The translations under genes were made by a program, and so were the position numbers. The notes under the pieces were generated by a model. It was not told where the DNA came from. It was given only the letters and a program-made list of their open reading frames with translations, and did no database searches. Positions 1-7,839 of a DNA stretch of 60,822 nt are shown piece by piece. Source of the stretch: Kiritimatiellia bacterium (GTDB lineage Bacteria; Verrucomicrobiota; Kiritimatiellia; RFP12; UBA1067); the NCBI GenBank assembly GCA_024694365.1, contig JAILJX010000041.1, positions 1 to 60,822 of the forward strand. The letters run 5' to 3'. Numbering within the stretch: position 1 is the stretch's first letter; every line of letters starts with the position of its first letter.

Positions 1-1066
1 CGTAGCTCATCTTGAAGGGATAGGTGTGGGCCGCCACCTTCGCCCAGAACTCCGTCATCGGGACGTCGCAGTATTTGTACGTCTTGAGGACGTCCACGGC
101 CGGCAGGTTGTCCCAGCCGTATATCCCCTCGGAATAGAGCTTCATGCCCTTCTCGTGGCAAAGCTCCGCGAGGCGCTTGAAATAGTTGTCGATTATGAGG
201 TCGGAGCAGGTAAGGCGGTAGTCGTGGAGGAAGGCTTCGCTGTCCTCCTTCGAGCCGATCGTCTCGCCCGCGAGAACGGGGAGCCAGGGGATGATGTCGT
301 AACCGCGGCGCTTCTTGAATTCCCCGGGGAATTTCTTCGTCCACGTCTGATAGCCGCATTCCCACGAGTCGACGAGGAAATAATTGAAAGTCTTCCCCGC
401 GTGCTCGCCCGCAGCGTCGAGGAGCCACTGCGGATAGTGCCTGAAGTGCCATTCGAGGGCGGCCGCGTCCATCTTGTCGCATTCAAGCCCCTTGCCTTCA
501 GGCGAAGCGGGGTGGTTGGTCTTGCCGTTCGTAGTGTACGCGAAAAAGTATTTCGTGCCGTTCGCCTCGACGCCCGCTATCTCCTCGCAGTAGCCGTTTC
601 TGACCTTGTCGCCGAAAGTCTCGCCTTCCTTGCGCCAGATGAGCTCCTTCATGGAAAGCTCGGGCGTGATCCAAGGTCCGCCCGATTCGCTCCACCCGTC
701 GCAGTTTGCGGCGCCTATCGAGATTCCGCGCTTTTCGGCCTCGTCGAGCGCGAAACGGAAGAGATCGAACCACTCTTTCGAGGCGAACTTCACCGTCGGC
801 ATCTTCGTCTCGTCGACGACCCTGACATTCTCCTTCGCCGTCTGGGGGAAATCGAACTGCGGCGTGAAAAGGCGGTACGCGTTGAATATCGTCGCGTTCG
901 AAATGCCGGCGTCCTTCATCGCGTCGAGATCCTTGACGATGCCCTCGCGCGTGACGTGTCCGTTCATCCAGTGCCACCATGTGCCCACGCCCGTCGGGGC
1001 GGCAAGGCCGTGCGGTGCCGCGGACAGAAGCGCCGCGGCGAGAAGTGTAGCGATTTTCGTGTCCAT
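1..1066 (-). CDS. GH106-like alpha-L-rhamnosidase, N-terminal part (runs off left edge)
   Basis: Secreted glycoside hydrolase; only about 355 N-terminal residues are in the window and the 3' end lies beyond position 1. The frame opens with ATG at 1066 and a signal peptide (residues 1 to about 24, ending GLA-A), followed directly by TWWHWMNGHVTREGIVKDL, which closely resembles the start of GH106 rhamnosidases (WWHWMNGxVTxEGI). A further family-like stretch, GWSESGGPWITPELS, is present. GH106 enzymes release L-rhamnose from polysaccharides, here presumably in the periplasm or outside the cell. It starts 16 nt after the M16 peptidase stop with GGAGAG just upstream, so it is probably the last visible gene of the hisB operon. 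Family assignment is from motif memory; substrate is unknown. Confidence 0.8.
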   Translation of the reverse strand, partial: MDTKIATLLAAALLSAAPHGLAAPTGVGTWWHWMNGHVTREGIVKDLDAMKDAGISNATIFNAYRLFTPQFDFPQTAKENVRVVDETKMPTVKFASKEWFDLFRFALDEAEKRGISIGAANCDGWSESGGPWITPELSMKELIWRKEGETFGDKVRNGYCEEIAGVEANGTKYFFAYTTNGKTNHPASPEGKGLECDKMDAAALEWHFRHYPQWLLDAAGEHAGKTFNYFLVDSWECGYQTWTKKFPGEFKKRRGYDIIPWLPVLAGETIGSKEDSEAFLHDYRLTCSDLIIDNYFKRLAELCHEKGMKLYSEGIYGWDNLPAVDVLKTYKYCDVPMTEFWAKVAAHTYPFKMSY

Positions 1067-1082
1067 GTCTCTCCGGGTTGCT

Positions 1083-2315
1083 TCAGCGCGGCACGACAAG
1101 GCTCACGCTTCTGGATGAATCGTCGAGCATGGCGTTCGCAACGTCGCGGACGTCGGCCGCGGTGACGCGCCGGATCCCTTCGACCTGCTCCTGCGTGGGG
1201 ACGAGGCGTCCGAACGACAGCATCGTCGAGCCATAGTAGAACAGCTTGGCCGTGATGCGCTCGTGCGCCAGGCGGAAATTGCCGATCAGGAATTCCTTGG
1301 TGCGATTCAACTCCGCCGCGCCCACGGTCTTTTCCTTCATGCGCGCGATTTCGCGCATGATCGTCTTCTCGGCGAGAGCGCGTTTGGCGCCGTCGAGACC
1401 GGCGGAGACGGTGAACATCCCCGCGTCGGAGAAGAACTGCATTCTCGAGGATATGTCGTAGCTGAGGCCACGCTTTTCGCGCACCTCCTGAAAGAGGCGG
1501 CTGGACATCCCGCGGCCCAAGACGGCGTCCATCACAGTGGCGGCATACTTCCTCGGATCGTTTATCCCGAAGGTCCTGTATCCTATCGCAAGCTGAGTCT
1601 GCACGACATCCTTCGACGCGGATATCTCGGCAAGCGGAGGGAGCGCCGCGGGGCCGGACTCGCGCGCGCGGCGGGGTTTTGCGCGGCGCCGGCACTCCAA
1701 GGCCGCGCCAACGAGATCCAGCGCCTTGCCGGTGTCGAACCGTCCGACGACGACCGCCACCGTGTTTCCGGGAAGGTAATGGCCGGCGAGATAGGACTTC
1801 AGGCGCGCCGGGGTCATGGGCGCGAGCGAGCTTGCGCTGCCGGCGACAGGGTTGCCCAGCGGGTGGCCCGGAAAAAGCGCACGCTGAAGATTCTCCATGA
1901 CGACGGATTCCGGATCGTCGCCGTACATCTTTATCTCTTCGAGCACGACCTGCTTTTCACGGACGAATTCAGATTCCGGGAACGCGGCGTTGAGATACAT
2001 GTCGGCGAGGATGTCGACGGCATCGGCCAGATACTCGTCAGGAAGATGGGCGTAATAGCACGTCGACTCCTCGCCCGTATAGGCGTTGAACATGCCGCCG
2101 CGCCCCTCTATGGCACGCGTTATGTCGAGCGGGCGTCTGGTCGGAGTGCCCTTGAAGAGCATATGCTCTATGAAATGCGATATGCCTGCGTCCTTGGGCC
2201 CTTCATGCCGCGAGCCCGAGGCCACGAAGAGTCCGAAAGCGACGCTTTCGGCTTCGCACGGAACCAGGACGACCCTGAGTCCGCCAGGGAGCGTATGGAT
2301 TTCAGGAAGTTTCAT
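1083..2315 (-). CDS. M16-family zinc metallopeptidase (processing-peptidase-like)
   Basis: A 410-residue M16 (pitrilysin/insulinase/MPP-like) peptidase. The inverted zinc motif HxxEH is present at residues 47-51 (HFIEH), in the usual SHFIEHMLFKGT context, with a downstream glutamate-rich helix (REKQVVLEEIKMYGDDPE) that normally supplies the third ligand. The C-terminal half has the expected GMSSRLFQEVREKRGLSYDI segment, so both lobes are present. No signal peptide is seen, so it is probably cytoplasmic. The start is the ATG at 2315, which begins exactly where M16 homology starts; in-frame sequence upstream lies inside hisA and is not protein-like. It lies 8 nt downstream of hisA. Confidence 0.9.
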   Translation of the reverse strand: MKLPEIHTLPGGLRVVLVPCEAESVAFGLFVASGSRHEGPKDAGISHFIEHMLFKGTPTRRPLDITRAIEGRGGMFNAYTGEESTCYYAHLPDEYLADAVDILADMYLNAAFPESEFVREKQVVLEEIKMYGDDPESVVMENLQRALFPGHPLGNPVAGSASSLAPMTPARLKSYLAGHYLPGNTVAVVVGRFDTGKALDLVGAALECRRRAKPRRARESGPAALPPLAEISASKDVVQTQLAIGYRTFGINDPRKYAATVMDAVLGRGMSSRLFQEVREKRGLSYDISSRMQFFSDAGMFTVSAGLDGAKRALAEKTIMREIARMKEKTVGAAELNRTKEFLIGNFRLAHERITAKLFYYGSTMLSFGRLVPTQEQVEGIRRVTAADVRDVANAMLDDSSRSVSLVVPR

Positions 2316-2323
2316 TCTTGTTT

Positions 2324-3049
2324 TCAAAGTGCCGCGGCATTCATCTCGCACAGCGTTATGCGGCCGTCGTAAAGAGCCTTGCCTACGATCGCGGCGCGCA
2401 GGTTGGGCCGTCCGAGAGCCTTGAGATTCTCTATGTCGTAGGGCGAGCTCACTCCGCCCGAAGCCGTCACGGAACATGTCGGGGCCGCTTCGCAGATCGC
2501 CGACAGCTGGGTGAGGTTGGGTCCGCCAAGCATCCCGTCCGTAGCGGTGTCGGTGTAGATGATCGTCTTGACGCCGGCCTTGGCGACGGCGGTCGCAAGA
2601 TCGGTCGCCTTGACGTCCGTCGTGGAGACCCATCCTTTCGTCTGCACGAAACCGCCGCGCGCGTCTATGCCGACGGCTATGCGGTCGCCGTAAAGCTCCA
2701 AGGACATGGAAAGAAACTCGGGATCGTCCAGCGCCGCCGAACCTATTATCGCCCGTGTCGCGCCAGCTTCGATGACCGCCCGCAAGGCTTCGGGATCCCT
2801 CAGCCCGCCACCGACCTCAACCGGGCCGCCGAAAGCCTTTATTATCCGCTCTATGAGCTTCGCATGCCTGGGGGAGCCTGCGAACGCTCCGTCGAGATCC
2901 ACGACATGCAGCTCTTCGCCGCCCTGATCTCGCCAATCCTTCGCCTGTTCGCACGGATCGTCTCCATAGACCGTGACATCGTCCGCCCGGCCCTGCCGCA
3001 GCCGCACGCATTTGCCGCCTTTGATATCTATCGCCGGGAGTATTGTCAT
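2324..3049 (-). CDS. hisA: HisA, phosphoribosylformimino-5-aminoimidazole carboxamide ribotide isomerase
   Basis: Histidine biosynthesis: a (beta/alpha)8-barrel enzyme that isomerises ProFAR to PRFAR in the cytoplasm. The 241-residue length is normal. It begins MTILPAIDIKGGKCVRL, with the catalytic Asp in AIDIK, and carries the half-barrel phosphate motifs VGGGLR and ASGGV plus TDTATDGM. The start at 3049 overlaps the hisB stop in an ATGA, so translation is probably coupled. An in-frame extension upstream of 3049 was rejected because it reads through hisB in another frame and is Arg/Gly-rich nonsense. The remaining his genes are not in the window. Confidence 0.97.
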   Translation of the reverse strand: MTILPAIDIKGGKCVRLRQGRADDVTVYGDDPCEQAKDWRDQGGEELHVVDLDGAFAGSPRHAKLIERIIKAFGGPVEVGGGLRDPEALRAVIEAGATRAIIGSAALDDPEFLSMSLELYGDRIAVGIDARGGFVQTKGWVSTTDVKATDLATAVAKAGVKTIIYTDTATDGMLGGPNLTQLSAICEAAPTCSVTASGGVSSPYDIENLKALGRPNLRAAIVGKALYDGRITLCEMNAAAL

Positions 3050-3630
3050 ATGACCCCCTTCGAGCTGGGAACGCCCCTTTCGCGCGGATCCACGGCAACG
3101 GCGGCCCTCAGGGCCCTTGCATAGCTTTTGAAAATCCCTTCGCAAACGTGATGGGCCTCGTCGCCGCATATCTGTCGTATGTGGATGTTGGACCTGGACT
3201 CGACGCTGACCGCCCGGAAGAACTCCTCCACAAGCTTCACTTCGAAATCGCGCACCATCATGTGTTTCATCGGGCACTGCATGACGAGGAACGGCCTGCC
3301 GCCGAGATCGAGAGACGTCTCGCAGAGCGCTTCATCCATCGGTATGGAGGCGAAGCCGTATCTTGCCAGGCCCTTCCTGTCGCCCAGAGCCTCGTTTATG
3401 GCCTTTCCGAGGACAAGCCCGACATCCTCCACGGTGTGGTGGTAGTCGACGTCTATGTCACCCGTCGCCTTTATCGAAAGGTCGACCAGCGCGTGCTTCT
3501 TCAGCAGTTCGAGCATGTGGTTGAAGAAACCGATGCCCGTGTCTATCGTGCCTTCTCCCGAACCGTCAAGGTCCAGCTCCAGCTTGATTTGCGTTTCTTT
3601 AGTGTTGCGTTCGATTGCCGCTGTTCTCAT
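3046..3630 (-). CDS. hisB: HisB, imidazoleglycerol-phosphate dehydratase
   Basis: Converts imidazole-glycerol phosphate to imidazole-acetol phosphate in histidine synthesis. It is a 194-residue monofunctional dehydratase without the phosphatase domain of enteric HisB. Metal-binding signatures are intact: GIGFFNHML, DYHHTVEDVG and GDEAHHVCEGIFK. The ATG at 3630 (MRTAAIERNTKETQ) is preferred. A TATAAT box at 3641-3646 ends only 10 nt upstream, so the transcript should carry almost no 5' leader. First gene of an apparent hisB-hisA-M16-GH106 unit. Confidence 0.97.
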   Translation of the reverse strand: MRTAAIERNTKETQIKLELDLDGSGEGTIDTGIGFFNHMLELLKKHALVDLSIKATGDIDVDYHHTVEDVGLVLGKAINEALGDRKGLARYGFASIPMDEALCETSLDLGGRPFLVMQCPMKHMMVRDFEVKLVEEFFRAVSVESRSNIHIRQICGDEAHHVCEGIFKSYARALRAAVAVDPRERGVPSSKGVI

Positions 3631-3640
3631 AAGTGACTGT

Positions 3641-3651
3641 ATTATACCAAA
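3641..3651 (-). promoter_or_regulatory. Extended -10 promoter of hisB operon
   Basis: Minus-strand TTTGGTATAAT, with TATAAT at 3641-3646 preceded by a run of seven T. It is an extended -10 (TGn) with no convincing -35. It lies immediately after the ribE stop (3656), and only 10 nt separate it from the hisB ATG, so the mRNA is predicted to be (near-)leaderless. Confidence 0.75.
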
Positions 3652-3655
3652 AAAA

Positions 3656-4288
3656 TCATCCCAGGAATCCGGCCATGGCGAGTTTCTCCTCCGTAAGGCA
3701 GCCTCGCGCCTCCGCACGTCTCGCAATGTACTTTCCTGCGACATCGCCCTCGAGATTGACCTTGTCGCCCGGTCTTTTCGAGCCGAGCGTCGTTTCGGAC
3801 GCTGTCGTAGGTATCAGATCGACGGCGAGCCAGTCGTCGCCCAGGTCCGACACCGTCAGGGACACTCCATCAACGGCGACAGACCCCTTGACGACCGACT
3901 CGGCCGCAAGGACGCGTCCGCACCGTATCTTCAGCCTGAAGTCGCGTCCGCGCGGGATTTTCGCGATGATTTCGCCGCGGCAGTCCACATGGCCCTGCAC
4001 GATGTGTCCGCCCATGGGATCCCCCGCCCGGAGCGCCCTTTCAAGGTTCACGGCCTCTCCTGGAACGAGCGAGCCCAATCCCGTGCGCGACTCGGTCTCC
4101 ATCAGCACGTCGGCCGTGAAGCGGCGGTCATCGAAGGAAACGACTGTCAGACACGTACCGTTCACCGCGACAGACTCGCCTTTTTCCAGTGGCCGCTCCC
4201 ACGGATCGAAGGCGATCTCAAGCACGAGACCCGCTCCGCGCGAGACCCGCTTCACCTTTCCCGTCTTCTGGATCAATCCTGTGAACAT
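3656..4288 (-). CDS. ribE: Riboflavin synthase alpha chain
   Basis: Dismutates two 6,7-dimethyl-8-ribityllumazine molecules to riboflavin. The 210-residue protein has the two tandem lumazine-binding barrels: the first starts MFTGLIQKTGKV with GESVAVNGTCLTV, and the second carries GGHIVQGHVD and GSVAVDGVSLTV. It begins at the ATG at 4288. A TATACT box (4297-4302) lies only 8 nt upstream, predicting a leaderless transcript with no room for an FMN riboswitch. It appears monocistronic; other rib genes are not nearby. Confidence 0.95.
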   Translation of the reverse strand: MFTGLIQKTGKVKRVSRGAGLVLEIAFDPWERPLEKGESVAVNGTCLTVVSFDDRRFTADVLMETESRTGLGSLVPGEAVNLERALRAGDPMGGHIVQGHVDCRGEIIAKIPRGRDFRLKIRCGRVLAAESVVKGSVAVDGVSLTVSDLGDDWLAVDLIPTTASETTLGSKRPGDKVNLEGDVAGKYIARRAEARGCLTEEKLAMAGFLG

Positions 4289-4296
4289 TACTGCAT

Positions 4297-4307
4297 AGTA
4301 TATCAAA
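4297..4307 (-). promoter_or_regulatory. Extended -10 promoter of ribE
   Basis: Minus-strand TTTGATATACT, with TATACT at 4297-4302, sits 8 nt from the ribE ATG in otherwise GC-rich DNA. It matches the motif seen at most other operon heads in this window. No recognisable -35 was found. Confidence 0.65.
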
Positions 4308-4336
4308 TTTTCAGTCCGGGCGGGTGGATGCCGGCG

Positions 4337-5755
4337 TCAAAGGCCCTCCAGGAGATTCTGCGCGCGGCGGTTTCCCTTGCTTGCGGCACGGTGCAGCCAC
4401 ACCTCCGCGAAATCGCGGTCCATCTCCACTCCCCGGCCGGACAGATAGCATTCGCCGACAAGCGTCTGCGACGGAGCGTGGCCCATGTCCGCCGCGGCCT
4501 TTGCCCATACGAAGCCCTTGTGGTCGTCGCGAGGAACGCCCTTGCCGTTCAGATGGCAGAACGCGAGATTGCCCATCGCGCTGGGATGCTCCTTCTCCGC
4601 CGCGCGCGTAAACCACTTCACCGCCTCTGCAGGATCGGCCTCGCATCCGTCTCCGTACAGAAGGCATTTTCCGAGCGAATCCTGGGCGCCCGGATTGCCC
4701 GCCTGAGCCGCGCGGCGGTACCATGCGACGGCCGCGGCGCGGTTTGTGGCCACGCCCTTTCCGTGGTAGTAGCATTCTGCCGCCATGGCCTGAGACTTGG
4801 CATCGCCTCTCCTTGCGCAGTCAAGCACCTCTTCGAACGTCTTTTTGCGCGGAGCCGGCGGCGCAAGAGGCTCCGGCTCCGCCGCGGCATGCTTCTCTTC
4901 CGCTGGAGGGGGCGGGGCGCGATGCTCGGCGGCGGACCGTCCGGTCTCAAGATAAACCACCGCCGCCGCGCAGAGTGCGATGGCGGCGAATGCCGGCAAC
5001 GCCCACTGCCGCAAAGGCAATCCGCGAACCGCGGCGGCGAACGCCTCTGCGCTTTCGTAACGCTCTTCAGGATCTTCGTGCGTCGCGCGGCGCACTACCG
5101 ATTTCAGCCTGTGCGAAAGCCGCTTCCCGCCCGCCGCCCGCAGCATCTTGCCGAGAGCGAAGACGTCGGCGCGAACGCTCGACTCGCCCTTGAGCATCTG
5201 CTCGGGAGCCGCATAGCCCATCGTGCCGGCCCCGTCGTCCGCGCGCTCGCCGATTCTGCGCACGAGCCCAAGATCGATAAGAACCGGATCCCCCGAGCGC
5301 CGCAGAAGGACATTCCCGGGCTTCAGGTCGCGATGAACGTATCCCGCGGCGTGCAACTCGCCCACAGCCTTTGCGAGAGCCATGGCGAAAGGCGCGACTT
5401 CGCTTCGGTCGAGGGGAAGGAAAAGCGGCTGGAGATATTCCATCGCATACCACGGCCGCCCGTCGATCTCTCCGGACCCCAGAAAACGCGGAATCGACGG
5501 GACCGACAGGGACTTTACAGCCTCCATCTCCCGCGCGAAAAGCGAGGCGATCCTTTCGGACGTGTCGGCAAGAAGCTTGAGGGCTCCTTCGCCGCCAAAA
5601 CCCGTGCTCGTGACGCGATACACCTCGGCAGACCTGCCGGAGCCCAGAAACGCCTCCACGCGCCATCCGCCTACGATCTGGCCAAGGCGAAGCCTCCCCG
5701 AATCCTTCTTTTCCGCCGGGCGCGAGGCAAGAAGACTCTCGAGGTCAAGCTCCAT
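4337..5755 (-). CDS. Membrane-anchored Ser/Thr protein kinase with C-terminal Sel1 repeats
   Basis: 472 residues. The N-terminal Hanks-type kinase domain (about 27-245) has a Gly-rich loop (GSGRSAEVY), a candidate ATP lysine (K60 in GALKLL), the catalytic loop HRDLKPGN at 141-148, and a magnesium motif reading DLG (161-163) instead of DFG; APE is present as AAPEQ. One membrane segment (about 251-268) follows, then a Pro/Ala/Glu-rich linker and about four Sel1/TPR-like repeats (about 318-472, for example ECYYHGKGVATNRAAAVAWYRRAA). The likely topology is a cytoplasmic kinase with the repeats outside the membrane. It begins 3 nt after the uvrD-like stop and is the last gene of the argF unit. Substrates are unknown. 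Confidence 0.9.
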   Translation of the reverse strand: MELDLESLLASRPAEKKDSGRLRLGQIVGGWRVEAFLGSGRSAEVYRVTSTGFGGEGALKLLADTSERIASLFAREMEAVKSLSVPSIPRFLGSGEIDGRPWYAMEYLQPLFLPLDRSEVAPFAMALAKAVGELHAAGYVHRDLKPGNVLLRRSGDPVLIDLGLVRRIGERADDGAGTMGYAAPEQMLKGESSVRADVFALGKMLRAAGGKRLSHRLKSVVRRATHEDPEERYESAEAFAAAVRGLPLRQWALPAFAAIALCAAAVVYLETGRSAAEHRAPPPPAEEKHAAAEPEPLAPPAPRKKTFEEVLDCARRGDAKSQAMAAECYYHGKGVATNRAAAVAWYRRAAQAGNPGAQDSLGKCLLYGDGCEADPAEAVKWFTRAAEKEHPSAMGNLAFCHLNGKGVPRDDHKGFVWAKAAADMGHAPSQTLVGECYLSGRGVEMDRDFAEVWLHRAASKGNRRAQNLLEGL

Positions 5756-5758
5756 CGC

Positions 5759-7825
5759 TCACCGGCGCCACGTGGTTTTGTATACGGTCGTCTTCTGCTG
5801 TCTCTGAAATCCGCCCTGGCGCGAATATCCGCCCCCGCCGGAATATCCGCCCTGCCAGCGGGAATAGCCGCCGCAGAAGTCCCCGGAATACGACTGCACG
5901 CGGCGCCTGGCGACCAACGAATCGGGAAGCTCCTTGACGAACATCGACGGCTCGACCGGAAACATCCCGCCGTCCGAAGTCTTGCGCATCTGCGGCGTGA
6001 ACATGTGCAGCCGGTCTTTCGCGCGCGTGACGGCCACGTAGAAAAGCCTTCGCTCCTCGTCGACGCGCCCCTCGTCCACGGCCTTCGCCGACGGGAACAT
6101 GCTCTCGCTGCACCAAGGCACGCAAACGACCGGCCACTCCATGCCCTTGGCCTGATGGACGGTCGAAAGCGTAACGCGGTCCGCGCCGGGATCGTTTCGC
6201 CTCGCATCGAGATTCGTCAGAAGCGCGACATCCTGCAGAAACCCTTCAAGCCCGTTTTCCGCCCCGGCGATCTGAGCGGCCAGCTCCTGTATGTCCGAGA
6301 GCCTGTCGTCGGCATCGGACGACTCCCACTCTCCGCGTGCGTAATCCTCGTAGAAGAAGTCCACAAAATCCGATATGAGAAGACCGGTCTCGTCCTCGGC
6401 GAGATGGTCCGCCGCGCCCTCCAGCGCCCGCGAAAGGCGCGGCCATGCGGCGGCGGCTTTCTTTCCGAGCATCTTCCCCAACGCGTCCCTGTCCTCGCGG
6501 CGCTTCGGGTCGAACATGCGCGACAGCTTGCGCCAATATCCCGCCGCGCTCTTCTCGCCGACGCCAGGAAGGAGCGAGACGAACCTGAGGAAGGACAGCT
6601 CGTCCGACGGATTCAGGAGAAGCCTCAAGTAAGCGAGGATGTCCTTCGTATGGATCTGCTCGAAAACGCCGACCCCGGACGTTATCCTGAACGGCACTTT
6701 CATCCGCGCAAGCGTCATCTGCACGTCGATGGACTGGAAGTGACTGCGGTAGAGCACGGCCATGTCGCTGTAGCGATATCCTGTTTCGTGCGCTTCGTTG
6801 ACGATTTTGAGAACCTCCTGCCCCTGAGCCTTGCCGTCGAAGACGGTCGTCAAGGTCGGTCTGGCGTCAGGCGAGGCCGTCCTCGCCGGACGCAGCATCT
6901 TCTCGAACTGGTTCGGAGCGTCGTGCATTACGGCGTTGGCGACGTTGAGAACGCCGGGAACCGACCTGTAGTTGCGCTCAAGCTTGACTATGCGGCATCC
7001 CGGCCAACGCCCGGGAAACTGCATTATGTTCTCGATCATGGCTCCGCGCCACGTGTATATGCACTGGAAATCGTCGCCGACCGCCATGATGTTGCGGTTC
7101 TTGCCGGCGATCAGGTCGGTGAACTCGGCCTGGAGCCCGTTCGTATCTTGGTATTCGTCCACGAGGACGTGGAGAAAATGCTCCTGAAGATGCTCGCGCA
7201 CGCGGTCCGAAGACTTCAGCAGGGCGAGTCCGTTGACGAGAAGATCGTCGAAATCCATCGAATCGAGCTCGCGCTTCCTGACGGCGTATTTCTCGGCGAT
7301 GGCGGTTATCTCCTCCGGCGTGAAGCCAGCCGCCTTGGTCTGCCATCTCGACGCGATGAAGCCTACGCTCTTGCCCTCGTTCGCCGCTTCGCTTATCATT
7401 TTTGCGACGATTTCCTTTTTCGGGAAATCCTTCGGATCGGCCACGGACGACTTTATTATCTCCCCTATGAGCTTCTTCTGGTCCTCTTCGTCCACAATCC
7501 GGAAACCGGACGAATATCCCAGGATCCCGCCATAGCGCCTCAAAAGCCTGGCGCATACCGAGTGGAACGTTCCGGACCATATCGTGGACACCGCCGGCCC
7601 GACCACCTTCGCCGCGCGATCAAGCATCTCCCTCGCCGCGCGGTTGGTGAACGTGAGAAGAAGTATCCTCTCGGCCGGAACGCCCTTTTCGACCAGATAT
7701 GCGACGCGGTGCACGAGCGTGCGCGTCTTGCCGGTTCCCGCAGCCGCAAGGACGAGAATCGGACCGTCCCCGGCAGTCGCGGCGGCGCACTGCTCGGGAT
7801 TGAGAAGTTTCGAGAAATCCGTCAT
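5759..7825 (-). CDS. UvrD/PcrA/Rep-family superfamily 1 DNA helicase
   Basis: A 688-residue 3'-5' SF1A helicase for DNA repair or replication restart. Motif I/Walker A is AAAGTGKT (27-34). Other motifs visible are TFTNRAAREM (Ia), VDEYQDTN (II, DEYQ), GDDFQCIYTWRGA (III), the ERNYRS motif, and near the C-terminus VTLSTVHQAKGMEW and VAVTRAKDRLHMF (V/VI). The extreme C-terminus (about the last 45 residues) is rich in Gly, Tyr, Ser, Arg and Gln (GGYSRWQGGYSGGGG), unlike the usual PcrA tail. It lies between the M3 peptidase (14 nt upstream) and the kinase (3 nt downstream). I cannot separate uvrD, pcrA and rep, so no symbol is given. Confidence 0.93.
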   Translation of the reverse strand: MTDFSKLLNPEQCAAATAGDGPILVLAAAGTGKTRTLVHRVAYLVEKGVPAERILLLTFTNRAAREMLDRAAKVVGPAVSTIWSGTFHSVCARLLRRYGGILGYSSGFRIVDEEDQKKLIGEIIKSSVADPKDFPKKEIVAKMISEAANEGKSVGFIASRWQTKAAGFTPEEITAIAEKYAVRKRELDSMDFDDLLVNGLALLKSSDRVREHLQEHFLHVLVDEYQDTNGLQAEFTDLIAGKNRNIMAVGDDFQCIYTWRGAMIENIMQFPGRWPGCRIVKLERNYRSVPGVLNVANAVMHDAPNQFEKMLRPARTASPDARPTLTTVFDGKAQGQEVLKIVNEAHETGYRYSDMAVLYRSHFQSIDVQMTLARMKVPFRITSGVGVFEQIHTKDILAYLRLLLNPSDELSFLRFVSLLPGVGEKSAAGYWRKLSRMFDPKRREDRDALGKMLGKKAAAAWPRLSRALEGAADHLAEDETGLLISDFVDFFYEDYARGEWESSDADDRLSDIQELAAQIAGAENGLEGFLQDVALLTNLDARRNDPGADRVTLSTVHQAKGMEWPVVCVPWCSESMFPSAKAVDEGRVDEERRLFYVAVTRAKDRLHMFTPQMRKTSDGGMFPVEPSMFVKELPDSLVARRRVQSYSGDFCGGYSRWQGGYSGGGGYSRQGGFQRQQKTTVYKTTWRR

Positions 7826-7839
7826 CCGCCAGCTCCGCG

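Noticed and set aside
26..2372. Plus-strand frames opposite the GH106 and M16 genes
   Set aside because: Composition is arginine-rich and unlike any protein family, whereas the minus-strand frames carry clear catalytic motifs.
4289..4336. FMN riboswitch ahead of ribE
   Set aside because: The -10 box is 8 nt from the start codon, leaving no transcribed leader.
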